Assembly (NCBI RefSeq): GCF_023169965.1
Contig: NZ_AP025592.1
Coordinates: 434,001-498,000 of the forward strand
Direction: 5' to 3'
Origin: Anaeromyxobacter paludicola
GTDB lineage: Bacteria > Myxococcota > Myxococcia > Myxococcales > Anaeromyxobacteraceae
DNA: 64,000 nt
Every line of letters starts with the position of its first letter. Within the stretch, counting starts at the first letter, position 1. Below the pieces are notes generated by a model. The model was not told where the DNA came from, searched no databases, and saw only the letters and a list, made by a program, of their open reading frames with translations. The position numbers and the translations under genes were made by a program. Below are positions 1 through 7,259 of this stretch, in pieces.

Positions 1-1
1 C

Positions 2-409
2 CGCTTCTGCGAGGCGGTGGGGAGGCCCGAGCTCGCGGCGCGCCAGCTCGACGGCGACGGGCCGCGGGCCGAGCTCGAGGCGGTCTTCGCGGCGCGCACC
101 CGCGACGAGTGGGCCGCCTTCGGGAGGGAGCACGACGTCTGCCTCGCGCCGGTGCTCGAGCCGGCCGAGTCGCGCGAGGATCCGCAGCTGCGCGCCCGCG
201 GCGCCTTCCTCGAGGTGCCCACGCCGCGGGAGGGCAGGGCGATGCCCGGCGTCGCCACCCCGGTCCGGCTCGACGGGGCGACCGCCCCGCTCAGGCCGGC
301 GCCGCGGCTGGGCGAGCACGGCGACGAGGTGCTCCGGGAGGCCGGCTTCGACCCGGAGGAGGTGGCCTCCCTGCGCGCCGCGGGAGCGCTCGCCCCGTCC
401 AGCGCTTGA
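2..409 (+). CDS. CaiB/BaiF (type III) CoA-transferase, C-terminal part
   Basis: This is the 3' end of a gene that begins left of the window; the reading frame is open from base 2 to the stop at 407-409. The 135 visible residues match the end of family III CoA-transferases, which move CoA between organic acids or act as acyl-CoA racemases. Visible family traits are the segment around DEWAAFGREHDVCLAPVLEP, then the DPQLRARGAF stretch, the PGVATPVRL strand and the LGEHGDEVLREAGF helix near the end. The catalytic Asp lies in the missing N-terminal part, so substrate cannot be judged. An in-frame GTG at 17 is internal and not a likely start. Family call is good; exact activity is unknown. Confidence 0.85.
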   Translation, partial: RFCEAVGRPELAARQLDGDGPRAELEAVFAARTRDEWAAFGREHDVCLAPVLEPAESREDPQLRARGAFLEVPTPREGRAMPGVATPVRLDGATAPLRPAPRLGEHGDEVLREAGFDPEEVASLRAAGALAPSSA

Positions 410-434
410 CAGGGACGGGCGGCCCCCACAGTAT
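406..434 (+). promoter_or_regulatory. candidate sigma70-type promoter for the metal-uptake operon
   Basis: TTGACA (406-411) is a perfect -35 hexamer overlapping the stop codon of the CoA-transferase. It is followed 17 bases later by CAGTAT (429-434), a weak -10. Transcription would start around 441, almost on the GTG at 444, so the first gene could be translated from a leaderless or near-leaderless mRNA. No recognisable Zur palindrome was seen here. The -35 is convincing; the -10 and the leaderless idea are inference. Confidence 0.4.
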
Positions 435-443
435 CCGCCGGTC

Positions 444-701
444 GTGCGCCACGTCCTCGCCATCGCCCTCGCCGTGCTGGTCGCCCTCTCGGCGGCCGCG
501 CCGCACGCGCACGCGGGCGCCTTCGGGGACCACGCCTGCGCCGCCTGTCTCGCCGCGAGCGGCGAGACCGCGGAGAGCGCCACGCCCGACGTGGCCCCGC
601 GCGCGCTGCCGCCGGAGCCGGTTCCGCAGGAGCCCTGGCACGCGCCGCTGACGGGGGCGCCCCTCGGGGCGGTGCCCGGGCAGTCGCCGCCGGTCGCCTG
701 A
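444..701 (+). CDS. small exported protein with a CxxC motif, first gene of metal-uptake operon
   Basis: An 85-residue protein starting at GTG. Residues 1-24 form a classic signal peptide (hydrophobic run LAIALAVLVALSAAA, cleavage near AHA-GA). The mature part has one CAAC motif at about residues 32-35, then a Pro/Ala-rich tail. The layout resembles DUF2946-like small periplasmic proteins often found beside copper or zinc genes, but similarity is weak and the Cys pair is the only conserved-looking element. It lies 68 bases before an outer-membrane barrel gene and leads a cluster with a metal ABC transporter, so periplasmic metal binding or handling is a reasonable guess. It could also be a simple leader-type hypothetical. 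Confidence 0.6.
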   Translation: MRHVLAIALAVLVALSAAAPHAHAGAFGDHACAACLAASGETAESATPDVAPRALPPEPVPQEPWHAPLTGAPLGAVPGQSPPVA

Positions 702-769
702 TCCGACCCGCTCCCTCCCGCATCGGATCCCGCTCTCTCGGCGCGTCGCTCGCGCTGGAGGTGCAGCAC

Positions 770-2056
770 ATGAGAAGCCTCACGCTCGCGGCCCTGGCCG
801 CGGTCGCGCTCGTCGTGGACGGGCGCGCCGTGGCTCAGGACGCCGCGCCCGCCGGCGCGCAGCCGGCGGAGCCGTCGCAGCAAGCACCGCAGTCCCCGCA
901 GTCCCCGGAAGAGAGGCAGCGCCTCGAGGAGCAGATCGCGAAGGAGCTGGGCGCGAGCCCCGGGGCGACGCCCACCCCGCCGGCCCCGCCCGACCTCTCC
1001 GCGCCGCCGCCGTCCCCGTCCACCGCGCAGGGGCAGCAGGGCGGGAACCCCTTCGCGCGGCTCCTGCTCCTCCCCGACATCTCCGCCATCGGCGACTTCG
1101 CGGCGGCCTACGACAGCCGCGACGCCGCGGTGGAGTCGCCCCGCAGCGGCCCGGTGTCGCAGCCGCACCAGCTCCGGCCGCTCTTCCAGGAGCTCGAGCT
1201 CGGGATCCAGTCGGTGGTGGACCCGTACGCCCGCGCCGACGCCTTCATATCCTTCACGCCCGACGGCGTGAGCGTGGAGGAGGCCTACCTCACGACGTTG
1301 CAGCTCCCGGCCGGCCTGCAGGCCCGGGCCGGCAAGCTCTTCTCGCCGTTCGGGCGGCTCAACCAGCAGCACCCGCACGTCTGGGACTTCGTGGACGCGC
1401 CGCTCGCGCTCGACCGGCTCGTCTCGGCCGACCAGCTCAAGGGGCCCGGGCTCGACGTGGCCTGGCTCGCCCCGGTGCCCTGGTTCCTCGAGGCGCACCT
1501 CTACGGCCAGACCACCACGCCCGCCTTCGAGGACAAGGAGCGGCGCACCGTCGGCGGGCGGGTCCTCCAGTACTTCGACCTGACCGACGCCGTGGTGGCG
1601 GGGCTCGGGCTCTCGGCGGCGCGGCTCGAGGAGCCGGCGAGCGGCGCCTGGCGCGATCTCGGCGGCGTGGACGTGCACGTGAAGATCCGGCCGCCGCAGG
1701 GCCGCTCGTACCTGGCGCTGCAGGGCGAGCTCTTCTGGCGCCGGCTCACCGATCCCGTGGCGCCGGCGCAGGCCGACGTCGGCGGGTACGCCCAGGCGGT
1801 CTGGCGGGACGGTCCCTACTTCGCGTACGGCGCTCGCTACGACTTCGCCCCCGCGTTCCAGGACAGCCGCGGCGGCATCGTCCAGGTGGACGGGACCGAG
1901 CACCGCGCCTCCGCCGTCGCCGCCTGGCTCCCGAGCGAGTTCCAGCGCCTCCGGCTGCAGGCGGGCTGGGACTTCCTGCCCGGCGGGCGGGAGGGGCTGG
2001 AGCTCCTCCTGCAGCTCGAGTTCGCCATCGGCGCCCACGGCGCCCACCCCTTCTAG
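770..2056 (+). CDS. outer-membrane beta-barrel protein of the metal-uptake operon
   Basis: The ATG at 770 is preferred over the in-frame GTG at 761 because GGAGG at 757-761 sits 8 bases upstream of it. The product is about 428 residues: a signal peptide ending near AVA-QD, a Pro/Gln/Ser-rich linker of roughly 80 residues, then alternating hydrophobic/polar strands with many aromatic residues, ending in EFAIGAHGAHPF. This is the pattern of a porin-like barrel; a segment with HPHVWDFVDAP resembles phosphate- or metal-induced porins. No TonB box or plug domain is visible, so it is not a standard TonB receptor. It lies 13 bases before the binding-protein gene, so it probably lets metal, or a metal complex, cross the outer membrane for the ABC system. 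Confidence 0.7.
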   Translation: MRSLTLAALAAVALVVDGRAVAQDAAPAGAQPAEPSQQAPQSPQSPEERQRLEEQIAKELGASPGATPTPPAPPDLSAPPPSPSTAQGQQGGNPFARLLLLPDISAIGDFAAAYDSRDAAVESPRSGPVSQPHQLRPLFQELELGIQSVVDPYARADAFISFTPDGVSVEEAYLTTLQLPAGLQARAGKLFSPFGRLNQQHPHVWDFVDAPLALDRLVSADQLKGPGLDVAWLAPVPWFLEAHLYGQTTTPAFEDKERRTVGGRVLQYFDLTDAVVAGLGLSAARLEEPASGAWRDLGGVDVHVKIRPPQGRSYLALQGELFWRRLTDPVAPAQADVGGYAQAVWRDGPYFAYGARYDFAPAFQDSRGGIVQVDGTEHRASAVAAWLPSEFQRLRLQAGWDFLPGGREGLELLLQLEFAIGAHGAHPF

Positions 2057-2069
2057 ATCGAGGAACACC

Positions 2070-2969
2070 ATGAAGCTTCGACTGCTGCCGCTCCTCTCCC
2101 TCCTGCTGCTCCCGCTCGCCGCGCGCGCCCTCGACGTGGTCACCACCACCGAGGGGCTCGCCGCCCTGTCGCGCGAGGTCGGCGGCGACCGCGTGAAGGT
2201 CCAGAGCCTCTCGCGAGGCATCCAGGACCCGCACTTCGTGGACGCCAACCCGACCCTGGCCGTGAGGCTGCGCCAGGCCGACCTGCTCGTGGACGTCGGG
2301 CTCGACCTGGAGATCGGGTGGCTGCCGCCGCTCGTGAACCAGTCGCGCAACGGCGCCATCCAGCCCGGCGGGGCGCGCCGCTTCACCGCCGCGTCGGCGG
2401 TGAACGTGCTCGAGGTGCCGCACGGGCCGGTGGACCGGAGCATGGGCGATCTCCACCCCGCCGGGAACCCGCACTTCCTCTCGGACCCGCGCCGCGCGCG
2501 GAAGGTGGCCGAGGGGCTCGCCCAGAAGCTCGCGGCGCTCGACCCCGCCGGCGCGGCGAGCTACCGGCAGCGGCTCGCCGACTTCGAGCGGCGGCTCGAC
2601 GCCGACGAGGCCCGCTGGCGCGCCGAGCTCGCGCCGGAGAAGGGGCGCAAGGTCATCCCGCACCACAACTCCTTCACCTACTTCCTCGACTGGGCCGGGC
2701 TGCAGGCCGCCGGCTACCTCGAGCCCAAGCCCGGCGTCGCCCCGCCGCCCTCGCACCTCGCCGAGCTCGTGGGCGTGGCGAAGGCGCAGGGGGTGAAGGC
2801 GATCCTGCTCGAGAACTTCTACGACCGGAAGAGCGCCGACGTGGTGGCGCGCCACACCGGCGCGAAGGTGGTGCCCCTGCCCGGCGACGTGGGGGGCACG
2901 CCGGAGGCGAGGAGCTACGAGGCCTACGTGGACCAGCTCGTGAAGCTCGTCGCGGCGGCGGTGAAGTGA
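2070..2969 (+). CDS. metal ABC transporter periplasmic binding protein (ZnuA/TroA family)
   Basis: A 299-residue cluster A-I metal-binding protein. Residues 1-20 are a signal peptide. The expected ligands of this family can be placed: His55 (DPHFVDANP), His135 (GNPHFLSDP), His199 (PHHNSFTYF) and Asp273 (LPGDVGG). A His at the third position, where manganese-type members have Glu, favours zinc, by analogy with TroA and ZnuA. The His/Asp-rich loop of many ZnuA proteins is absent. The start follows GAGGAACACC. Its stop overlaps the ATPase start (TGATG), so the genes are translationally coupled. It captures metal in the periplasm and passes it to the permease encoded two genes downstream. Confidence 0.88.
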   Translation: MKLRLLPLLSLLLLPLAARALDVVTTTEGLAALSREVGGDRVKVQSLSRGIQDPHFVDANPTLAVRLRQADLLVDVGLDLEIGWLPPLVNQSRNGAIQPGGARRFTAASAVNVLEVPHGPVDRSMGDLHPAGNPHFLSDPRRARKVAEGLAQKLAALDPAGAASYRQRLADFERRLDADEARWRAELAPEKGRKVIPHHNSFTYFLDWAGLQAAGYLEPKPGVAPPPSHLAELVGVAKAQGVKAILLENFYDRKSADVVARHTGAKVVPLPGDVGGTPEARSYEAYVDQLVKLVAAAVK

Positions 2970-3745
2970 TGGCCCTCCCCTCGAACGGCGCGCTCGTCTC
3001 CCTGCGGGGCGCCGCCATCGGCTACGGCGCGCCGCTGCTGACCGGCATCGACCTCGACGTCGCGCCCGGCGACTTCCTCGCCGTGGTCGGGCCGAACGGC
3101 GGCGGGAAGACCACGCTCCTGCGCACGCTGCTCGGGGTGCTCCCGCCCGTCTCCGGCGAGCGCCGCCAGGCCCCCGCCGCGCGGGTGGGCTACGTCCCGC
3201 AGCGGGATCACGTGGACGCGCACTGGCCGCTCACCGTGGCCGACGTCGCGCTCATGGGACGGTACCGCGGGCTCGGGCTCGGCCGGCGGCCGGGGCCGGA
3301 GGACCGGGCGGAGGTGAGCCGGGCCCTCTCGCGCGTCGGCATCGCCGACCTCGCCGGGCGCTCCTTCCGGACCCTCTCCGGCGGCCAGCGGCAGCGGACG
3401 CTCATCGCGCGGGCGCTGGCGGCGAGCCCCGAGCTGCTCGCGCTCGACGAGCCGACCAACGGCATGGATCCGGCGGCCGAGCTTGCGGCGATGGACATCC
3501 TGCGCGAGCTGCACCGGCAGGGCGGGCTCGCGGTGGTGATGGTGTCGCACCGGCTCGAGGCGGTCGCGAACTACGCGCGGAGGCTCGCCTTCGCCGACAA
3601 GGACAAGCGGCTGTGGCGGGTGGGGCCGCTCGAGGAGATGCTGACGCCCGGGGCGCTCTCCGCGCTGTACGGGCGCGCCGTGACCGTGCGCGAGGAGGCG
3701 GGCCGGCGGTTCGTCTATCCCGAGGGGGGAGGGGAGGCGGCATGA
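2969..3745 (+). CDS. metal ABC transporter ATP-binding protein
   Basis: A 258-residue ABC ATPase starting at the ATG that overlaps the upstream stop. The frame stays open far upstream, but that part is a shadow of the binding-protein gene. Walker A (GPNGGGKTT), Q-loop (YVPQRDHVD), signature LSGGQRQR, Walker B with catalytic Glu (LLALDEPTNGMD) and the H-loop (VMVSHRLE) are all present, so the enzyme should be active. It powers the neighbouring permease. The stop overlaps the permease ATG (ATGA). The ZnuC/TroB family is assigned from context; specificity lies in the binding protein. Confidence 0.9.
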   Translation: MALPSNGALVSLRGAAIGYGAPLLTGIDLDVAPGDFLAVVGPNGGGKTTLLRTLLGVLPPVSGERRQAPAARVGYVPQRDHVDAHWPLTVADVALMGRYRGLGLGRRPGPEDRAEVSRALSRVGIADLAGRSFRTLSGGQRQRTLIARALAASPELLALDEPTNGMDPAAELAAMDILRELHRQGGLAVVMVSHRLEAVANYARRLAFADKDKRLWRVGPLEEMLTPGALSALYGRAVTVREEAGRRFVYPEGGGEAA

Positions 3746-4587
3746 GCGCGCTCGCGGACTTCCTCGCCGCCAAGGACATCTGGCGCGACCCCCTGCTCGC
3801 CTCGGTGATCGCCGGCGGGCTCTGTGGCTTCCTCGGCGTGTACGTCGTGCTGCGGCGGACCGTGTTCGTCTCGGCCGCCCTCACCCAGCTCTCCACCCTG
3901 GGGCTCATCTGCGCCTTGCTCGGGGAGGAGTCGCTGCACATCGAGGCCGAGCACGCCGGCGTGCAGCTCGCCGTGGCCATCGCCTTCTCGGTGGCCGGGG
4001 CGCTCGCGCTCGGCGCGGCGCAGGCGCGGCGGCGGCTGCCCGCCGAGGCCGGCGTCGGCATCGCCTACGTCGTCGCCGGCGCGCTGGTGGTGCTCGGCGC
4101 GAACCGGCTCGTCCACGCCGCCCACGACCTCAACGCCATGGTGTTCGGCAACGCCGTCGCCGTGCCGTTCTCGGACGTCGTCGTGCTCGGGCTGGTGGCG
4201 CTCGTCTGCGCCGCCGTGCACGGCGTCTTCGCCAAGGAGCTGGTGTTCTCCTCGTTCGACGGCGAGACCGCCGCCGCGCTCGGCTACTCCACCCGGACCT
4301 GGAACGGGCTCCTGTACTTCACCATCGGCCTCGCCATCCCCGCCGCCGCGCGGGCGCTCGGCGCGCTGCCCGTCTTCGCGTTCCTGACCATCCCCGCCTC
4401 GGCGGCGCTGCTCCTCACCACCCGCCTGCGGAGCACCTTCGCCCTCGCCACCGCCCTCGGCCTCGTGGCCGCCGCCGGGGGCTACGCCCTCTCGTGGATG
4501 TGGCAGCTCCCGACCGGTGCGACCATGGTGGCGCTGGCCGGGATCTTCGTGATCCCAGGCGCGTTCGCGCGGGGTGGGAGGGGCTGA
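3742..4587 (+). CDS. metal ABC transporter permease (ZnuB/TroC family)
   Basis: A 281-residue inner-membrane protein starting at ATG 3742, with GGGGAGG just upstream, overlapping the ATPase stop by 4 bases. About eight hydrophobic segments are visible. The pattern matches ABC-3 permeases: an early GFLGVYVVLRR segment, the NAMVFGNAVAV region, the ALGYSTR stretch that contacts the ATPase, and a GALPVFAFLTIPASAALL helix. It ends the operon, ten bases before the promoter of the initiator tRNA. It should transport zinc or a similar divalent cation inward. Confidence 0.88.
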   Translation: MSALADFLAAKDIWRDPLLASVIAGGLCGFLGVYVVLRRTVFVSAALTQLSTLGLICALLGEESLHIEAEHAGVQLAVAIAFSVAGALALGAAQARRRLPAEAGVGIAYVVAGALVVLGANRLVHAAHDLNAMVFGNAVAVPFSDVVVLGLVALVCAAVHGVFAKELVFSSFDGETAAALGYSTRTWNGLLYFTIGLAIPAAARALGALPVFAFLTIPASAALLLTTRLRSTFALATALGLVAAAGGYALSWMWQLPTGATMVALAGIFVIPGAFARGGRG

Positions 4588-4596
4588 AAATACCCC

Positions 4597-4625
4597 TTGA
4601 CCGGGTGGGGTTCAGCCGGTACAAC
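4597..4625 (+). promoter_or_regulatory. sigma70-type promoter of the initiator tRNA
   Basis: TTGACC (4597-4602) and TACAAC (4620-4625) are separated by exactly 17 bases, close to the consensus for the main sigma factor. The predicted start is about 4632, leaving a 5' leader of around 20 bases before the tRNA. It begins only ten bases after the permease stop codon. Confidence 0.75.
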
Positions 4626-4652
4626 CCCGCCCACTTCGGCAAGAAATCTTGT

Positions 4653-4729
<77 letters not shown>

Positions 4730-4739
4730 GTCTCGTAGG

Positions 4740-4771
4740 GGCCCCGGTGACGCAAGTCGCCGGGGCCTTTT
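4740..4771 (+). terminator. intrinsic terminator after tRNA-fMet
   Basis: A 12-bp stem (4740-4751 with 4756-4767, one G-T wobble) closed by a GCAA tetraloop (GNRA class) and followed at once by TTTT. It is a textbook Rho-independent terminator, one of the few clear ones in this GC-rich window. Confidence 0.9.
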
Positions 4772-4799
4772 GCGTTTCGGGGCGGCGGCACGGCGACGA

Positions 4800-4859
4800 T
4801 GGTTGCGCGGGGTGATTCGAACCTGCGACTTCCGCGCGGCTCTCGCGTCCCAGCGAGTG
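4800..4859 (-). pseudogene. decayed tRNA-Pro(GGG)-like 3' fragment
   Basis: Read on the minus strand, this stretch has an anticodon-arm-like hairpin CTCGC-TGGGAC-GCGAG, then GTCGCAGGTTCGAATC and an end ACCA (CCA at 4802-4800). These pieces match the 3' half of a typical bacterial proline tRNA with anticodon GGG. However, the 3' side of the T-stem (CTGCC) is missing, about ten extra bases sit in the variable region and the 5' half is absent. It cannot fold as a functional tRNA. It lies 70 bases beyond, and opposite to, the initiator tRNA, and next to the remnant of an SDR gene, which suggests a scar of an old integration or rearrangement. Confidence 0.6.
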
Positions 4860-4883
4860 GGGGACCGAGGAGGACGTCAGCGG

Positions 4884-5018
4884 CTACGGTTCCTGCTTCG
4901 TCGGCCGGAACAGGATCTCGTTGACGTCCACGTCTTCCGGCTGGCTCAACGCGAAGGCCACCGCTGCGATGGGCACTGGTGCAGCTAGTCGCTTCGTGAG
5001 CCTGCCCGCGGAACCGGA
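4884..5018 (-). pseudogene. C-terminal remnant of an SDR (YdfG-like) gene
   Basis: On the minus strand an open segment of 44 codons ends with a stop at 4884-4886. Its last ~30 residues include AAVAFALSQPEDVDVNEILF followed by RPT. That is the characteristic C-terminus of NADP-dependent short-chain dehydrogenases of the YdfG type. An in-frame stop (5019-5021) lies directly upstream and no Rossmann or Tyr-Lys portion is found in any nearby frame, so only the tail survives. It is distinct from the intact SDR at 5128-5892, whose C-terminus does not match. The flanking bases hold no other gene. Confidence 0.7.
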
Positions 5019-5127
5019 TCACGCCCAAGGTGAGACCTGCGCGCGACTCGGGAACTAGAGGGTGAAGCCCGGTACGCCAGCGCGACTGTTCGTCATGGCG
5101 CGCCACCCATCTAGCCTCTCAGTTCCG

Positions 5128-5892
5128 TCAAAGCGCAGACGTCTGCGCGTCATTGTCGATGGGCACGACCTGGCCTGAGATGGACTTGCCGGAATCCGAC
5201 GTCAGGAACACGACGAGAGCCGCAATGTCCTTTGGATCCACGAAACGCTTCAGGGACTGAATGCTCATCGCGGCGTGCCTCTCTTCATCCAGCGTCTTGT
5301 GCTCCGCCTGGGCGCGACCCTGAAGGACGCGTTCGATGCGGTCGCCTCCCACTGCCCCCGGCGCGATGGCGTTGCAGCGAATCCCGTACTGCCCGAGTTC
5401 GCGCGAGAGCGTCTTGGCAAAGCCGATCAGTCCCATCTTCGCGGTGCAGTAGGCGCTGCGGTTCGGGTACCCGAACCGTCCGCCGACCGAGGACATGACG
5501 ACGATGCTCCCAGCGGCAGACTTCTTCAGGTGCGGGATGGCGAGCCGCGTGACATGAAACGCCCCGATCACGTCAATCTTCATGACGGCTTCCCATTGAT
5601 CAGGATCCGCATCCTCGACCGGGGCGGTGGGGCCTGCGATGCCGGCGTTGTTCACAAGGACGTCGAGCCCGCCCAGCGCCTCGACGGCGCCGGCGACCAT
5701 GCGTTCGATGTCTGCTCGCTTCGAGACGTCGCAGACGATCGTCTTCAGGCCAGGGATCTCCTTCGCCGATAGCTCGAGCGCCTTCACGTCGATGTCGCAG
5801 ACGCACACCGCGGCGCCCTTCGCAGCAAACGCGCGCGCGATCTCTTTTCCGATTCCGGCTGCGCCGGCAGTTACCAACACGCGTTGAGTCAT
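5128..5892 (-). CDS. short-chain dehydrogenase/reductase, classical type
   Basis: A 254-residue NAD(P)-dependent oxidoreductase with the usual SDR length. The cofactor-binding turn near residues 8-15 reads TAGAAGIG, so the first Gly of TGxxxGxG is replaced by Ala. The other core elements are intact: an acidic residue after the second strand (VCDID, suggesting NAD), the NNAG motif, catalytic Ser (VMSSVGG) and YCTAK. The end, FLTSDSGKSISGQVVPIDN, is typical of 3-oxoacyl-ACP-reductase-like and sugar or alcohol dehydrogenases. The substrate is unknown. The gene lies 33 bases after a SnoaL-like gene on the same strand. Codon use is visibly less GC-biased than in the core genes. Confidence 0.85.
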   Translation of the reverse strand: MTQRVLVTAGAAGIGKEIARAFAAKGAAVCVCDIDVKALELSAKEIPGLKTIVCDVSKRADIERMVAGAVEALGGLDVLVNNAGIAGPTAPVEDADPDQWEAVMKIDVIGAFHVTRLAIPHLKKSAAGSIVVMSSVGGRFGYPNRSAYCTAKMGLIGFAKTLSRELGQYGIRCNAIAPGAVGGDRIERVLQGRAQAEHKTLDEERHAAMSIQSLKRFVDPKDIAALVVFLTSDSGKSISGQVVPIDNDAQTSAL

Positions 5893-5925
5893 GGCGTGGT
5901 TCTCACGAACTGCTGCTGGGGGCGG

Positions 5926-6354
5926 CTACAGCAGCCCGATCTGCCGCAGGAAGCCGACCTGGTCGTAGAACAGCTTCTCCTCGACGATCTCGCCATCCTT
6001 CCACCGCGCGACCGTGCAGAACTCCAGCTCGAAGGACTTGCCGGTCGGCGGGTGGACCTTGCCGCTCAGATCCTTCCACGGGCCGATCATCTTGCCTTTC
6101 CACTTCGCGATGGTGCACGTCCAGTCGCCCGAGGCGAACATCACCTTGTACGGGTTGTTCTCGAGTTGGTTCTCGATGGACTTGAAGAACGCCTCGGACT
6201 CGGCCTGGTGCGCATCGCGGCCGCGAGTCGGGTCTGGTTGCCCCGGCCAGTACACCGCGGTGTCCGCCGAGTGCCGCTTGCGGAAGACCTCCCAGTCCTG
6301 GTTGTTCCAGGAATCGTCGAGCGTCTTCATCCGCTGCAGGTTGTCGTCAGCCAT
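5926..6354 (-). CDS. SnoaL-like (ester cyclase-type) domain protein
   Basis: A 142-residue protein starting at an ATG with AGGAG about six bases upstream; the frame extends further upstream but without support. The sequence has the NTF2/SnoaL-like layout: an N-terminal helix (LKTL-type, DDSWNNQDWEVFRKRH), a strand with DTAVYWPGQPDPTRGRDAH, a FKSIENQLENNPYKVMFASGDW strand pair and the closing EFCTVARWKDGEIVEEKLFYD with Gln near the end. This pattern is common among predicted ester cyclases and polyketide-cyclase-like proteins, which are usually of unknown substrate. It lies in one operon with the SDR downstream, so both may act on the same small molecule. Confidence 0.75.
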   Translation of the reverse strand: MADDNLQRMKTLDDSWNNQDWEVFRKRHSADTAVYWPGQPDPTRGRDAHQAESEAFFKSIENQLENNPYKVMFASGDWTCTIAKWKGKMIGPWKDLSGKVHPPTGKSFELEFCTVARWKDGEIVEEKLFYDQVGFLRQIGLL

Positions 6355-6365
6355 GGCAGCTCCTT

Positions 6366-6396
6366 CGAGGCGGGAATCCTCCGAGGCGGGAATCCT
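6366..6396. repeat. 15-bp direct repeat, two copies
   Basis: CGAGGCGGGAATCCT occurs at 6366-6380 and again at 6382-6396, one base apart, just upstream of the SnoaL-like gene start. It overlaps the ribosome-binding region and could be a replication-slippage duplication or a pair of protein-binding half sites. Confidence 0.8.
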
Positions 6397-6593
6397 CGTC
6401 GCGGGTAGCGTAGGTACGTCGAGACCAACGTGCCGCAGCTGGCCCCGGGCAGATGGGTGAACACGGACGCTCTCACTGCGGCCCCTCGCCAGGCACCCGC
6501 GGGTCCTGACGCTCGGCATCTCGCTCGGTCTTCGAACACCGGCGCCGGCGAATCGGCGGCGGGGTTCACGACAGGAGGCCGGCCTCCCGCCCG

Positions 6594-7259
6594 TCACCTT
6601 CGGTGCAGTCCGCTGGAAGCGTCCGGCTCACCCGCGACGGGCAGCCGCCAGCCGCGCCGCATCGCCACGAGGCGAAGCCCGAAGCAGAGCAGCGCGCCCA
6701 CACCGGTGGCTACCGCAGAAGGCACGCCCAGCCAGCTCCCGATGACCACTACGCCCGCGCCAATCAGGGCGGCGACCGCGTAGACCTCGGCGTGCAGCAC
6801 GGCGGGTACCTCCGCCACGAGGAGATCGCGAACCATGCCGCCCCCGATCCCGGTCAGCATGCCCAGGAGGGCCGCCTGGATCGGGCCGAGGTGGAAGACG
6901 AGGGCCTTGTGCGCACCCGAGACCGCGAAGAGGGCCAGTCCCGCGGCGTCGAACAACTGCACGGGGTGGTGTAGACGGTCGACCAGGGAGTGTCCGTAGA
7001 CCGTGAACACGCCGGCGAAGAGCGAGACGGCGATGTACCGCCAGTCGGCGAGCGCCGCCGGCGGTACGGCGCCAATGAGCAGGTCGCGGATGACACCGCC
7101 CGAGCTGGCGGCTACCAGGGACAGCACCAGGACGCCGAAGAGGTCCAGCCGGTGCTTCACCCCCGCCGTCGCGCCGCTGAGGGCGAACACGAAGGTGCCA
7201 CCGAGGTCGAGCGCCACCGGCAACGTGCCGAGGTCGACCGCGAAGCGCGTGACGGTCAC
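6594..7259 (-). CDS. TRIC-family (UPF0126/YicG-like) membrane protein
   Basis: A 221-residue protein of about seven transmembrane segments, arranged as two similar halves. Each half carries the family signature of a glycine-rich kink followed by Arg-Asp: SSGGVIRDLL in the first and GIGGGMVRDLL in the second. Bacterial relatives of the trimeric intracellular cation channels share these. The GTG start at 7259 overlaps the stop of the amidohydrolase (GTGA), so translation is coupled. The long upstream open frame is a shadow of that gene. Its physiological ion is unknown; monovalent cation conductance is known for the family. Confidence 0.85.
   Translation of the reverse strand: MTVTRFAVDLGTLPVALDLGGTFVFALSGATAGVKHRLDLFGVLVLSLVAASSGGVIRDLLIGAVPPAALADWRYIAVSLFAGVFTVYGHSLVDRLHHPVQLFDAAGLALFAVSGAHKALVFHLGPIQAALLGMLTGIGGGMVRDLLVAEVPAVLHAEVYAVAALIGAGVVVIGSWLGVPSAVATGVGALLCFGLRLVAMRRGWRLPVAGEPDASSGLHRR

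Noticed and set aside
4770-4988. 72-codon plus-strand frame after the tRNA
   Set aside because: It crosses the terminator, the tRNA remnant and the SDR remnant; no start signal and no protein-like pattern.
6603-6974. 123-codon plus-strand frame opposite the TRIC gene
   Set aside because: Gln/Arg/His-rich shadow with no start signal; the minus-strand gene has both family motifs.
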